Of a stretch of 64,000 nucleotides of DNA, positions 1-8,895 are shown piece after piece. This DNA comes from Candidatus Thiothrix putei (lineage in GTDB: Bacteria > Pseudomonadota > Gammaproteobacteria > Thiotrichales > Thiotrichaceae). Location of the stretch: NCBI GenBank assembly GCA_029972225.1, contig CP124756.1, positions 781,001 to 845,000 of the forward strand, read 5' to 3'. The position numbers were made by a program, and so were the translations under genes. Every line of letters starts with the position of its first letter. Position 1 is the stretch's first letter. The notes beneath the pieces were generated by a model. That model was not told the origin of the DNA, searched no databases, and was given only the letters and a program-made list of their open reading frames with translations.

Positions 1-1
1 G

Positions 2-3000
2 CTGGATGCGGTCGAAAACCAGCCCGGCAGTTTGCCGCTGCTGCAATACGTCCTCAGCCTGCTGTGGGAACAGCGCGACGGCGACGGCCTGCGGCTCGAC
101 ACTTACAACCAGTTCGGCGGGCTGGAAAAGGCACTCGAAATCCGCGCCAACAGCATCCTCGCCGGATTCTCTGACCCCGAACAGGAACAAGCCAAGCACA
201 TCTTCCTGCGCCTGATCCAGCCCGGCGAAGGCAGCGAAGACACCCGCCGCCGTGCCGACCTGCGCGAATTCGGCGACGACCCCGCCGCCCGCCACATTAT
301 CCAGGCACTGGCAGACGCCCGCCTGATCACCACCCAGCAAACCGACGGCAACGAAGCTGCCTTCGCCGAAGTCTCGCACGAAGCCCTGATCCGCCACTGG
401 GGCAAACTGCGCGAGTGGATTGCTGACAACCGCGATGCGCTGCGCACCCAGCACCAGATCAGCAAAGGCGCGAAGGATTGGGAGGATGGTGGGCGTGATG
501 CTGCGTGGTTGCTGACAGGCTCGCGGTTGGCGGTGGCGCAGGAGTGGTTGAAAGGGAATGCAGGGCGGGCGTCAGTGCTGGAGGCGGAATTCATCGAAGC
601 TAGCATCCATGAGCGGGATCGGTTGAAGGAGGAAAAGGAACAACAACGCCAACGCGAACTGGCCTTGCAGGAAGAAAAGCGGGTGTTGGCTGAGCAGAAG
701 GCTGAGGAACAGCGCAAATCATTGAAGAAAACTCGGCGATTGTCGTGGGTGATGGCGATGATTGCGCTGGTGATGGTTGTGGCGGCAGGGTTTGCCTGGC
801 ATTTTGCCAATGAATCCCAAATGGCAACACAAAAGGCAGAAGCATCAGCGGAAGAATCCAGACAGCGCGAATTAGAGGCCAACTACAACTTGAGCAAGGT
901 GTTTGAGGAAAAGGCATTGTCACTCATCCCGGACAAGGTGATCAGCGGTGAAGAACTTGCCCATCCACTGCAAATACGTACTGCTTGGTTGTATGGGCTG
1001 GATGCTGCCGCACAGAAAGTGCCGGAGGGCAAGGAGGCAGTATTGCCAACCACTTTGGGGCGATTGAGTGCCATCCGCGAACAGGATTTGTCAAGCGAAC
1101 GCAAACAAATTCGTGAGTCCACTATCGGCAGCATTCGTGCAGTAGCATATAGCCCAGATGGTGAGGTTATCGCTATCGGTTCGGATGACAACATAGTGCG
1201 GTTGTGGGATGCGAAGACAGGTGAGATGCTAGATAGACTGATTGGTCACGGTGCGGGTATATTTGCATTAGTGTTTAGTCCAGATGGCAAAGTAATCGCT
1301 ACCGGTTCAGGTGATAATACAGTGAAGCTGTGGGATGTATACAGCGGTAATCTCCTGAAAACGCTACAAGCTCATACCAACTGGGTACGTTCAGTCGCAT
1401 ATAGCCCGGATGGCAAGGTAATTGCCTCCAGTTCTGATGACAACACCGTTCGACTATGGAACACGCACAACTTTACACTCCTGAAAACCTTACAAGGTCA
1501 TACAGAATCTGTTTGGTCGGTTGTGTTCAGCCCCGATGGTAAAGTAATCGCCACAGGTTCGACTGATAACACGGTTTGTCTGTGGGATGTGGACACGGGC
1601 AAAATTCTGAAAAACCTGCAAGCTCATACCAACCGGGTACGTTCAGTTATGTATAGCCCAGATGGCAAAGTAATCGCCACAGGTTCAGATGACAACATGG
1701 TGCGACTATGGAACGCACATAACTTCACACTCCTGAAAACCCTACTTGGTCATACAGAATCTGTTTGGTCGGTTGTGTTTAGCCCAGATGGGAAAATCAT
1801 TGCGACGAGTTCGTATGACAACACCGTGAGACTGTGGGATATACACAGTGGTAAATGTATCCAAATCCTGCAAGGTCATACTTCCCTCATTTGGTCAGTA
1901 GCATTTAGCCCAGATGGCAAGACAATTGCTACTGGTTCGGATGACGGAACAGTACGGCTGTGGGATATGTATCACGATGTAAACCGGTCAATCCTGCAAG
2001 GTCATACCGATTCTGTCAATACAGTAACCTACAGCTCAGATGGAAAGCTGATTGCAACAGGATCAATGGATAATACCGTGAAGCTGTGGGATACACGTAA
2101 CGGTGCACTCCTGAAAACGTTGCAAGGTCATATCGTTTCGGGCTGGGATGCGACTTTCGTATCAGTAGCGTTCAGCCCAGATAGCAAGGTAGTCGCTGCG
2201 GGTCCGTCCGATAACACTGTGCGGCTGTGGGATGTACGCAGCGGTGAACTCTTGCAAACTTTGCAGGGTCATACCGGGTGGGTGAGTTCTGTAGCATTCA
2301 GCCCAGATGGTAACGTGATTGCTACTGGCTCGGTTGACAATACGGTACGACTATGGGATGTGAACAAAGGTATTTCCTTACAAACTCTACAAGGTCATAC
2401 CAGTGCTGTTCGGTCGGTAGATTACAGCCCTGACGGCAAGATGATTGCTACTGGCTCAGATGACAACACTGTGCGACTGTGGGATACACAAAGCAGCGCT
2501 CTCCTTAAAACTCTGCAAGGACATACCAACCCAATTTATGCAGTGAAGCACAGCCCAGACGGCAAGGTAATTGCCACTGGCTCCGGCAATTTGATACGGC
2601 TGTGGGATGTAAATAGCGGTACACTCCTGCAAACCTTGCAAGGTCATACCAGTTGGGTCAGCTCAGTGGCATTTAGTTGCAATGGTAAGATAATTGCCAC
2701 CGGTTCGGATGACAATACAATACGATTGTGGGACACACAAAGCGGCATATCTCTGAAAACCCTACAAGGTCATGTTGAAGGGGTACTTGCACTGACGTTC
2801 AGCCCAGACAACAAGGTAATAGCTACTGGTTCGGAAGATAGAACAGTACGGCTATGGGACGTAAGTAGTCCAGTTTTTCGCCTAATTTATGATTTTGAAC
2901 CAGCAGAGGTATCTGCTGCCTTGCGGTTCATTTGGGAAATGGATAGGGATGAATGGCAGATTCGCCAGAAACCACATTTCTCATCCTTTAAAACCCGTCG

Positions 3001-3130
3001 TTTCCATCCACTGCTGGATGTGCCGAGTCCTGACGAAACCAAACTGGCTCAGGTTGTCCGTTTCCTCGAAGCCGAATGCGCCTACAAAGACCCCAAGCAA
3101 AAGGCGGACTGTGAGGCGAAAAAGTCATGA
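2..3130 (+). CDS. nSTAND-type NTPase with WD40 repeats (5' end outside window)
   Basis: The reading frame is open from base 2, so the start lies upstream of the window. The visible N-terminal part (VENQPGSLPLLQYVLSLLWE) resembles the end of a STAND/nSTAND NTPase module, followed by a charged coiled-coil stretch and one membrane helix (about residues 240-262, LSWVMAMIALVMVV). After it come 14 WD40 repeats of about 42 residues, each carrying SPDGK.IATGS and TVRLWD; 14 repeats fit two seven-bladed propellers. A non-repeat tail of about 75 residues ends the protein. Family knowledge: STAND proteins are signal-gated switches whose repeats act as sensor. Repeats 3-4 and 5-6 are nearly identical, a recent two-repeat duplication. 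The effector domain, if any, is outside the window, so the output is unknown. Confidence 0.9.
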   Translation: MDAVENQPGSLPLLQYVLSLLWEQRDGDGLRLDTYNQFGGLEKALEIRANSILAGFSDPEQEQAKHIFLRLIQPGEGSEDTRRRADLREFGDDPAARHIIQALADARLITTQQTDGNEAAFAEVSHEALIRHWGKLREWIADNRDALRTQHQISKGAKDWEDGGRDAAWLLTGSRLAVAQEWLKGNAGRASVLEAEFIEASIHERDRLKEEKEQQRQRELALQEEKRVLAEQKAEEQRKSLKKTRRLSWVMAMIALVMVVAAGFAWHFANESQMATQKAEASAEESRQRELEANYNLSKVFEEKALSLIPDKVISGEELAHPLQIRTAWLYGLDAAAQKVPEGKEAVLPTTLGRLSAIREQDLSSERKQIRESTIGSIRAVAYSPDGEVIAIGSDDNIVRLWDAKTGEMLDRLIGHGAGIFALVFSPDGKVIATGSGDNTVKLWDVYSGNLLKTLQAHTNWVRSVAYSPDGKVIASSSDDNTVRLWNTHNFTLLKTLQGHTESVWSVVFSPDGKVIATGSTDNTVCLWDVDTGKILKNLQAHTNRVRSVMYSPDGKVIATGSDDNMVRLWNAHNFTLLKTLLGHTESVWSVVFSPDGKIIATSSYDNTVRLWDIHSGKCIQILQGHTSLIWSVAFSPDGKTIATGSDDGTVRLWDMYHDVNRSILQGHTDSVNTVTYSSDGKLIATGSMDNTVKLWDTRNGALLKTLQGHIVSGWDATFVSVAFSPDSKVVAAGPSDNTVRLWDVRSGELLQTLQGHTGWVSSVAFSPDGNVIATGSVDNTVRLWDVNKGISLQTLQGHTSAVRSVDYSPDGKMIATGSDDNTVRLWDTQSSALLKTLQGHTNPIYAVKHSPDGKVIATGSGNLIRLWDVNSGTLLQTLQGHTSWVSSVAFSCNGKIIATGSDDNTIRLWDTQSGISLKTLQGHVEGVLALTFSPDNKVIATGSEDRTVRLWDVSSPVFRLIYDFEPAEVSAALRFIWEMDRDEWQIRQKPHFSSFKTRRFHPLLDVPSPDETKLAQVVRFLEAECAYKDPKQKADCEAKKS

Positions 3131-3501
3131 ATCGCCTGATACGCAGCACCCCACACCGAACAACCCTCGGAGCCTCCCCTATGCCCGGAATCACGTGCCC
3201 GAATCAAGCAGCATCTGCCAAAGTCACGAATGCCTGTGTGACAGAGAGTAAACGTGTTGTCCGTGGTGGCCTGTGGAGCGATAGCGCCCAGAATGTACGC
3301 ACAGTCTATCGTTCGAGTGAAGAGCAGGATAAAAGTGGTAGCCACATTGGTTTCCGGCTTGCTCTGGATTTCTAAGCCATCACCGATCAGTAAAAATCTT
3401 CATAATTCATCCCCCGAACACAGGCTTATTGCACCACACGCCCCAAATGCCCTATCTTACGCCCTGACCATAAATCCTAACGACTAGAGGAGTAACGACC
3501 C
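3131..3501. other. Intergenic region without a convincing gene
   Basis: About 370 bases lie between the WD40 gene and sodB. Short open frames exist on both strands, but none has a good ribosome binding site or a recognisable protein. The sodB promoter should be here, but I see no clear -35/-10 pair. Confidence 0.5.
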
Positions 3502-4089
3502 ATGGCTCATACCCTGCCAGAACTGCCTTTCGCGAAAGACGCACTTGCCCCACACATGTCAGCCGAAACGCTGGAATTCCACCACGACAAGCACCACAAC
3601 GCTTACGTGACTAACCTGAACAACCTGATTCCCGGTACTCAGTTTGAAAGCATGAGTCTGGAAGACATCGTGAAATCCGCACCGGCTGGCGGCGTTTACA
3701 ACAATGCAGCGCAAGTGTGGAACCACACCTTCTTCTGGAACTGCCTGAAGCCAAATGGCGGCGGCGCACCGACTGGCGCATTGGCTGCTGCCATTGATGC
3801 GAAATGGGGTTCTTTTGACGCATTCAAAACCGCCTTCACCGCTTCTGCTGTGGGCAATTTCGGTTCTGCGTGGACTTGGTTGGTCAAGAAAGCTGACGGT
3901 TCAGTAGATATCGTGAACATGGGTGCGGCTGGCACGCCGTTGACTACTGGCGATACAGCCCTGCTGTGCGTGGACGTGTGGGAACATGCGTACTACATCG
4001 ACTATCGCAACCTGCGTCCTAAATTCGTTGAGACCTTCCTGAACTCGCTGGCGAACTGGGAGTTTGCTGAGAAGAATTTCGCAGCGTAA
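3502..4089 (+). CDS. sodB: Iron superoxide dismutase
   Basis: A 195-residue cytoplasmic superoxide dismutase that converts superoxide to hydrogen peroxide and oxygen. The metal ligands are all visible: His27 in LEFHHDKHH, the second His in QVWNHTFFWN, and the Asp and His of DVWEHAYY. The AAQVWNHTFFWN stretch is typical of the iron rather than the manganese form. Length is as expected for FeSOD. The ATG is preceded by AGAGGAG about 9 bases upstream. It is followed directly by a strong terminator and appears monocistronic. Confidence 0.97.
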   Translation: MAHTLPELPFAKDALAPHMSAETLEFHHDKHHNAYVTNLNNLIPGTQFESMSLEDIVKSAPAGGVYNNAAQVWNHTFFWNCLKPNGGGAPTGALAAAIDAKWGSFDAFKTAFTASAVGNFGSAWTWLVKKADGSVDIVNMGAAGTPLTTGDTALLCVDVWEHAYYIDYRNLRPKFVETFLNSLANWEFAEKNFAA

Positions 4090-4112
4090 GCCTTAGCGTT
4101 TTACCTGAATGC

Positions 4113-4139
4113 AAAAAGCCGAGCCAGTCTCGGCTTTTT
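4113..4139 (+). terminator. Rho-independent terminator of sodB
   Basis: An 11-bp perfect stem (AAAAAGCCGAG with CTCGGCTTTTT), a 5-base loop and a T run lie 23 bases after the sodB stop. The A-run/T-run symmetry would let it work in both directions. Confidence 0.9.
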
Positions 4140-4158
4140 GCGTTGGAGAAGCCAACCG

Positions 4159-4176
4159 CTACGTAGAAATACGTAG
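4159..4176. promoter_or_regulatory. 18-bp dyad, candidate operator of the adjacent NarL-type regulator
   Basis: CTACGTAGAAATACGTAG is a 7-bp perfect inverted repeat with a 4-base centre, about 80 bases before the sensor kinase gene. A near copy (CTACGTAGTTTTACTTAG) lies at 8277-8294 behind the second kinase. Two copies flanking a two-kinase/one-regulator region suggest the binding site of the response regulator encoded at 5647; that assignment is inference. Confidence 0.5.
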
Positions 4177-4258
4177 CCATGCGCGTAATTTCCCGAATTC
4201 CTCGCGCCGCGTCATTTCGTCATACTCTGAGGGTCAAGTACAAAACAAGAGATTAGCA

Positions 4259-5647
4259 ATGGTGACATCAGGCGACAGCCGTGGTTTAACCCCCAGAAAA
4301 ACCAAGCTTTCAGTGCGCATGAAAGTTTTATTGCTGGCCATAGTCCCCTTGCTATTGCTGGCAACCGTGATTCTCCTCGCCAGCCAACAACTGGAACGTG
4401 ATGCCATCGCGCAACGGCAATCCGTGGAACAGAGCTTGCTGACGAGCAAGGAAAAAGAATTGACGTTTTTGCTGGACTTAGCCTTTGCCGCCATAGAACC
4501 CATTATGCAGGATGCCCGGTTAAGCGAAACCGAGAAGCAAACAGCGGTGAAACGTTTATTCAATGAGAAACTGTTTTTTGGGGAAGATGGTTATTTTTAC
4601 GTGTATGACCTCCAAGGGGTGAATCTCGTTCACCCTGTTAAGCCCGATTTTGTTGGGAAAAACAAGCTCGATTTGCCTGTCGTACCAGCGTTATTGCAGC
4701 AAGCACAGCGGCAAGACGGCGTGGTGGCGTACCGCTGGGAACGCCCGTCGACCGGGCTTTATGAACAAAAAATCGGCTATGCCCGTGTTCTTGAACCTTG
4801 GCAGTGGGTTGTCGGAACCGGGTTGTATGACGTGGGGGCGGAAGTCGAAACCCATCTCCAGCAGGTCAGTACCCGCATTGATAACACCTTTCGCTACATG
4901 TTGCTGTTGTTGGTGGGGGCGATAGTCAGCCTCGTGTTGTTGGTGTTTTGGGTGAATTGGCATGAAAATCGGCTGGCTGATGATCACTTACGGCAACTGG
5001 TACACCATTTCGTGCGGCTCCAGATTGAGGAACGGCGTGGGTTTGCGCGTGAATTGCACGATGGCATTAATCAGCTCTTGGTGGCGGTGCGGTTTCGTAT
5101 TGAGCTGGCACAACGCCAACTAGTTAAAGGGGATGCCAGTTACCGCGATAGTTTGGCAGTTGCTTTGGAAACGTTGGATACCACGATTAAGGAAGTCCGG
5201 CAGGTGTCGCACAGTTTGCGCCCCGCCTTGCTGGATGAAATGGGTCTGGAAGTGGCTTTGGAGAGTTTGACCAAGCAATTTCAGGAACGTACCGGTATCC
5301 GGGTTATCCGTTATTGGCAAATTATACCGCATGAGTTGAGTGAAGAAGTGGCAATTATGGTGTATCGCGTGGTGCAAGAAGCCTTTTCCAATATTGAGCG
5401 CCATGCCCAAGCCACTCAGGTGCACCTTGAAGTTCGGCAAGCGCCGGAACAGTTGTTGCTGACCTTGCGGGATGATGGCAAAGGTTTTGACCCCGAACAT
5501 TTACAGGCGGGGCGCGGTTTGGGATTGTTGCACATGCGTGAGCGGGTGGAATTATTGGGTGGGCAGTTTCAATTGCACAGTTCACCACAGCAAGGCACAC
5601 GCATTACTGCGCAATTACCGTTACTATTTATGGATGGGAGGAAGTGA
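4259..5647 (+). CDS. Cache-domain sensor histidine kinase (NarX/UhpB type)
   Basis: A membrane sensor kinase of about 462 residues. In order: an N-terminal membrane helix (MKVLLLAIVPLLLLATVILL), a periplasmic single-Cache domain of type 2 (FGEDGYFYVYD.QGVNLVHP and W.WVVGTGLY are diagnostic), a second helix (MLLLLVGAIVSLVLLVFWV), a HisKA_3 dimerisation helix with the phospho-acceptor His in FARELHDGINQ, and an HATPase domain (N box EAFSNIERHA, G box DDGKGFD and GLGLLHMRERV). This architecture usually senses small organic acids. The open frame extends back into the sodB terminator, so the start is taken at the ATG at 4259; another ATG lies at 4319. The stop overlaps the regulator start (TGATG), indicating translational coupling. 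Confidence 0.9.
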   Translation: MVTSGDSRGLTPRKTKLSVRMKVLLLAIVPLLLLATVILLASQQLERDAIAQRQSVEQSLLTSKEKELTFLLDLAFAAIEPIMQDARLSETEKQTAVKRLFNEKLFFGEDGYFYVYDLQGVNLVHPVKPDFVGKNKLDLPVVPALLQQAQRQDGVVAYRWERPSTGLYEQKIGYARVLEPWQWVVGTGLYDVGAEVETHLQQVSTRIDNTFRYMLLLLVGAIVSLVLLVFWVNWHENRLADDHLRQLVHHFVRLQIEERRGFARELHDGINQLLVAVRFRIELAQRQLVKGDASYRDSLAVALETLDTTIKEVRQVSHSLRPALLDEMGLEVALESLTKQFQERTGIRVIRYWQIIPHELSEEVAIMVYRVVQEAFSNIERHAQATQVHLEVRQAPEQLLLTLRDDGKGFDPEHLQAGRGLGLLHMRERVELLGGQFQLHSSPQQGTRITAQLPLLFMDGRK

Positions 5648-6255
5648 TGGAAAATACGGGTTTACGTTTATTGATTGTGGACGACCATCCCATTGTTCGT
5701 GATGGTTTTGCGGCAGTATTACGGGATGCAGGAATGCAGATTGTGGGGATGGCGGGGAATGGGCGAGACGCTTTGGCACTGGCTGCGGAGTTACTTCCTG
5801 ATGTGATTTTAATGGATATTCACATGCCGGTAATGGATGGGTTAAGGGCAACGCAAGCGTTAGCCCAGCAATTGCCGCAAATCAAAGTGCTGATGTTAAC
5901 GCTGGAAGATTCCCCTGAATACGCAGCTAAAGCGATGCAGGCAGGGGCAAAGGGGTATATGGCAAAGAACAATTGTGATACGGATCGATTGTTACACGCC
6001 ATTGATACTGTGCAGCGTGGTATGTTCGTCTCGCCGTATCCGCCAACAACGGTATCATCAAGCAGCCCCCTGACATCCCGCGAAACGGAAGTGTTGATAT
6101 TGGTGGCAAAGGGCAAGCAAAGTGGTGAAATTGCCCGAATACTGAAGATCGAAACCCGCACGGTGGAAACCCATCGCCAAAACATTCGCGATAAATTAGG
6201 GCTACGCTCGGTGGCTGAACTCACACGCTATGCGCTGGATCATGGTTTAATTTAA
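5647..6255 (+). CDS. NarL/FixJ-family response regulator
   Basis: A 202-residue two-domain regulator. The receiver domain has the acidic pair in IVDDHP, the phospho-acceptor Asp in DVILMDIHMP, and a conserved Lys in AGAKGYMAKN. The C-terminal LuxR-type helix-turn-helix carries TSRETEVLILVAKGKQSGEIA and TVETHRQNIRDKL. The ATG overlaps the kinase stop by one base and is preceded by GGGAGG. It is the cognate partner of the upstream Cache kinase and may also serve the second kinase downstream, which has no regulator of its own. A candidate operator is described at 4159 and 8277. Confidence 0.95.
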   Translation: MENTGLRLLIVDDHPIVRDGFAAVLRDAGMQIVGMAGNGRDALALAAELLPDVILMDIHMPVMDGLRATQALAQQLPQIKVLMLTLEDSPEYAAKAMQAGAKGYMAKNNCDTDRLLHAIDTVQRGMFVSPYPPTTVSSSSPLTSRETEVLILVAKGKQSGEIARILKIETRTVETHRQNIRDKLGLRSVAELTRYALDHGLI

Positions 6256-6286
6256 TACTTGGCAAGGTGAATAAAATTTACTGCTT

Positions 6287-6300
6287 ATGCGCTACACTCT
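6287..6300 (+). promoter_or_regulatory. 14-bp motif shared with the upstream region of the ACT-like/TIR-like genes
   Basis: ATGCGCTACACTCT occurs here, about 40 bases before the second kinase gene, and again exactly at 8790-8803, in front of the gene at 8896. Both copies are intergenic and in the same orientation. TACACT could be a -10 element, but I see no matching -35, so a regulator site is equally possible. Confidence 0.35.
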
Positions 6301-6340
6301 GATGCGAGGTAAAATTTCGGCATATTAGCGGGAGTATCGT

Positions 6341-8209
6341 ATGTTGAGTGTCAAAGCGCTTGCTTGGGGGTTGCTAGGTTTGTTGCTCGTGGGTTCTGTA
6401 GCCGCAGAATCTGAACCGGTTCCGGTGGTGTTTGGTTACGCGACCGATGCTTCGCCGATCAGTTATGGAAAAATGGATCGTAATGGCGCGACTGCTGATG
6501 GTTTCTGCGGTAGTTTATTGGCCTTTTTAAAAAGTAGTGGTCACGACATTCCTGTTGAAAACCAATACCAAATTTCTAATGCTGCACAACGGTTTGAAAA
6601 CTTTCATAAATATTTAGGCAGTAATCGTATTGGAATTCAATGTGGCTCTGATTCATTAACTCAGGAACGTATTACTACACAAGCAGGGTTGAAGGGGGAG
6701 TTTTCTGTGCCTTTTTTTGTGGCACGCGCCCGCCTATTAATTCGGCGCAATAAGATTCAAATACTCTATACTAACCCCAATAGTTTAAAGATAGGCATAC
6801 AAAAAGGCTCTGATAAATCACCGATTTCTACTATGGTCGCTGTTAATGCATTTTTTCCTACCGCTCAGCCACCAACGGAGTTTGTTGAGCGTACTGATGC
6901 GATTGCTAATTTGTTATCAGACGATGAGAACAGTATTGATGCTTATATTGGTGATGATATTGTTTTGTTAGATATTTTTAATACAGAAATAGCCCAAGCA
7001 AAGAAACAGGATTCGTATAGTATAGAATCTCCTATGCAAGGCTATTCCCGCGAGGAGTTCGCAGTTGTTATTTATAATGCTCCGCGTGAAAAAGATGGAT
7101 CGTCAGCGTTAAAAAAGAAAATTGATAAATGGATTCAGGCTGAAAGTGGCGGTAGACAGGCAATTATTGACGCATTGGGTAAAAAAGGCATCCCGCGTCA
7201 CATGTTGGCATTAAAAGACAATATGTCGATTGCTGAAGCCTTACCCTATAAAGCCGCAGAATATGGTGTTAATAGTCATACTGTCAGTGCTTTATTGGGA
7301 CTGTTGGCTGAGGCAGATGAAACTCGTTTCAAAGAAAGTTTAGCTTTAATGGAAAAGAGCTTAACGGCTTCAGATGTTGATGATGGATTTTGGAAGTCAT
7401 TACTGCTCGCTGAATCATTATCATGGCAGCGTTTATTATTTTGGGGGTTGGTGCTATGCAGTATGGTGCTCATGGTCGGTATACTCATGTGGTTCTACTT
7501 TATGAGGCAGCGCGTAGTGGCATTGCCACAAACCTTGTTACCTGAACAGCCTGCTCCAGACGTAACCTATCCTGACCCCGATCCCGATATGATGGCAAAG
7601 CTTAAAAAGGTTAAGAGGGAATTGCATGATAAAATTAAGCAGGATCTAGTGGGTACAAGAATGTTTGCTGAGTTGGCGTTGAAGAATGTGCATACCAGTT
7701 CGGCAAAAAGTGAAGAGTATTTGCAAAAAGTTATGGCGACTATCAATACGAGTATTGCAGACATGCGTGATATTTCTCATGTTATTGATGCCTGTATTGA
7801 GAATAAGGAAGAGAATGCTCATCCGTATGACTTGCTAGAGTTTCTGGATAATGTCGAAGTAAGATTTGAAGCCAAAGGGATCAAAATTATTCGTGATATT
7901 GAGTTGGATTTTTTTGCATTACCCACAACAGTTGCTGAAATGTTTTTTCTTATTGTTAGGGAAACAATAGAAAATGTTGAAAACCATGCTCATGGTGTGT
8001 CGCGGGTATTGATTCGCTTGCAACAGAAAGACGGTATGTTTGATTTAACTATCCAGGATGATGGACAAGGTTTTGATGATGAAACTTTTAAGCGTTCTGA
8101 AGGGATTGGTATTAAAAATATGCGCGAACGTGTTGCCAGTCAAGGCGGAACATTTGAGATTAATGGGAAAATGGGCGTGACGATTCGCGTTAGAATTCCA
8201 GAAAAATAA
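6341..8209 (+). CDS. Hybrid periplasmic-binding-domain sensor histidine kinase
   Basis: A 622-residue protein with a signal peptide (MLSVKALAWGLLGLLLVGSVAA), then about 250 residues resembling a bacterial extracellular solute-binding domain (family 3 type; IGIQKGSDKS, SIDAYIGDDIVLLDIF), an all-alpha stretch, and one membrane helix (about 365-388). The cytoplasmic part is a NarX-class kinase: RELHDKIKQDL supplies the probable phospho-His, and the ATPase domain shows ETIENVENHAHG, DDGQGFDDETF and GIGIKNMRERVASQGG. The start ATG follows GCGGGAG. There is no adjacent new regulator, so it may feed the NarL-type regulator at 5647. The gene is more A+T-rich than its neighbours. It ends in a terminator. 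Confidence 0.85.
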   Translation: MLSVKALAWGLLGLLLVGSVAAESEPVPVVFGYATDASPISYGKMDRNGATADGFCGSLLAFLKSSGHDIPVENQYQISNAAQRFENFHKYLGSNRIGIQCGSDSLTQERITTQAGLKGEFSVPFFVARARLLIRRNKIQILYTNPNSLKIGIQKGSDKSPISTMVAVNAFFPTAQPPTEFVERTDAIANLLSDDENSIDAYIGDDIVLLDIFNTEIAQAKKQDSYSIESPMQGYSREEFAVVIYNAPREKDGSSALKKKIDKWIQAESGGRQAIIDALGKKGIPRHMLALKDNMSIAEALPYKAAEYGVNSHTVSALLGLLAEADETRFKESLALMEKSLTASDVDDGFWKSLLLAESLSWQRLLFWGLVLCSMVLMVGILMWFYFMRQRVVALPQTLLPEQPAPDVTYPDPDPDMMAKLKKVKRELHDKIKQDLVGTRMFAELALKNVHTSSAKSEEYLQKVMATINTSIADMRDISHVIDACIENKEENAHPYDLLEFLDNVEVRFEAKGIKIIRDIELDFFALPTTVAEMFFLIVRETIENVENHAHGVSRVLIRLQQKDGMFDLTIQDDGQGFDDETFKRSEGIGIKNMRERVASQGGTFEINGKMGVTIRVRIPEK

Positions 8210-8234
8210 CACTAGCTACTACCTAACGATCAAG

Positions 8235-8256
8235 CCCAGCTTATGCTGGGTTTTTT
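8235..8256 (+). terminator. Rho-independent terminator after the second kinase
   Basis: CCCAGC-TTAT-GCTGGG followed by six T, 25 bases after the stop codon. Short but well formed. Confidence 0.85.
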
Positions 8257-8276
8257 GTGTCGATAATTTAGTGGCA

Positions 8277-8294
8277 CTACGTAGTTTTACTTAG
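8277..8294. promoter_or_regulatory. Second copy of the 18-bp dyad
   Basis: CTACGTAGTTTTACTTAG matches the dyad at 4159 in 14 of 18 positions, with the mismatches mainly in the centre. Here it is extended outward by GGCA and TGCC to give a GGCACTA/TAGTGCC palindrome. It sits about 180 bases before the small secreted protein gene. Confidence 0.45.
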
Positions 8295-8473
8295 TGCCTC
8301 AGTATTTATTAGCAGCATTGTCGTATTTTTGCTTAGTTATCTTAGGTAATCATACACGGCAAAATGCGTAATAGCGTCAATTTTTGTCTTGGCTTACTTC
8401 ATTCAACATAAAGGCATTCTGGCAACGGGCTAGAACGAATTAAGAATGCGATGAATGCAGGGAGTGACATAAG

Positions 8474-8755
8474 ATGAAAATGATGCGAGTTTTGTTGACC
8501 AGCTTGTTATTACCGTTGATGTACGTTAATGGTTTTGCTACGGAATTAGAGACACGCAGTGTAAACCGTTATGAAGGTGCTGCTTCGCCTGTTTCCTGCA
8601 AACCTTCAGATGCATCTGTTGACGCGGCGCATAACCCGAAGGATTGTGCTACGCCTGAAATGCCAGAGCGCAACTCACCGGCGGCTCCCGATAAGCTTGG
8701 CGATGCTGAACCCATGCTCTACGGTATGGTTTCTACCGTTCGGGTCTTGCCTTGA
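8474..8755 (+). CDS. Small exported protein of unknown function
   Basis: A 93-residue protein with a signal peptide (MRVLLTSLLLPLMYVNGFA). The mature part is short and hydrophilic, with two Cys (SCKPS and KDCAT) and a Pro-rich stretch. The start ATG has GGGAG about 8 bases upstream. I do not recognise a family. The dyad copy at 8277 suggests it may be a target of the two-component system encoded just upstream. Confidence 0.6.
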   Translation: MKMMRVLLTSLLLPLMYVNGFATELETRSVNRYEGAASPVSCKPSDASVDAAHNPKDCATPEMPERNSPAAPDKLGDAEPMLYGMVSTVRVLP

Positions 8756-8789
8756 GCAGTGCGCATGTAGGTGATGTTATTTTGCATAC

Positions 8790-8803
8790 ATGCGCTACAC
8801 TCT
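8790..8803 (+). promoter_or_regulatory. Second copy of the shared 14-bp motif
   Basis: ATGCGCTACACTCT, identical to 6287-6300, about 90 bases before the gene at 8896. Confidence 0.35.
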
Positions 8804-8895
8804 TTTGAAACCCCTTTGCCACAACACAACCTAGAGAAGGAGCACATTTACGATAAGTCTGAATCATTTATCTGTTTAGTGAGAGGTGCGGCGTC

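Noticed and set aside
103..882. Long minus-strand open frame of 259 codons opposite the WD40/NTPase gene
   Set aside because: It is the complement of a clear coding region, with Ser/Ala/Arg-rich shadow composition and no start site or family.
1135..2876. CRISPR-like regularly spaced repeats
   Set aside because: The 126-base periodicity is from WD40 codons in an open frame, not from repeat-spacer units. No CRISPR array was seen anywhere in the window.
3127..3487. Short open frames between the WD40 gene and sodB
   Set aside because: No ribosome binding sites, no recognisable protein, and overlapping alternatives on both strands.
8773..8803. Sigma-70 promoter with TACACT as -10
   Set aside because: No acceptable -35 lies 16-18 bases upstream in either copy of the 14-mer.
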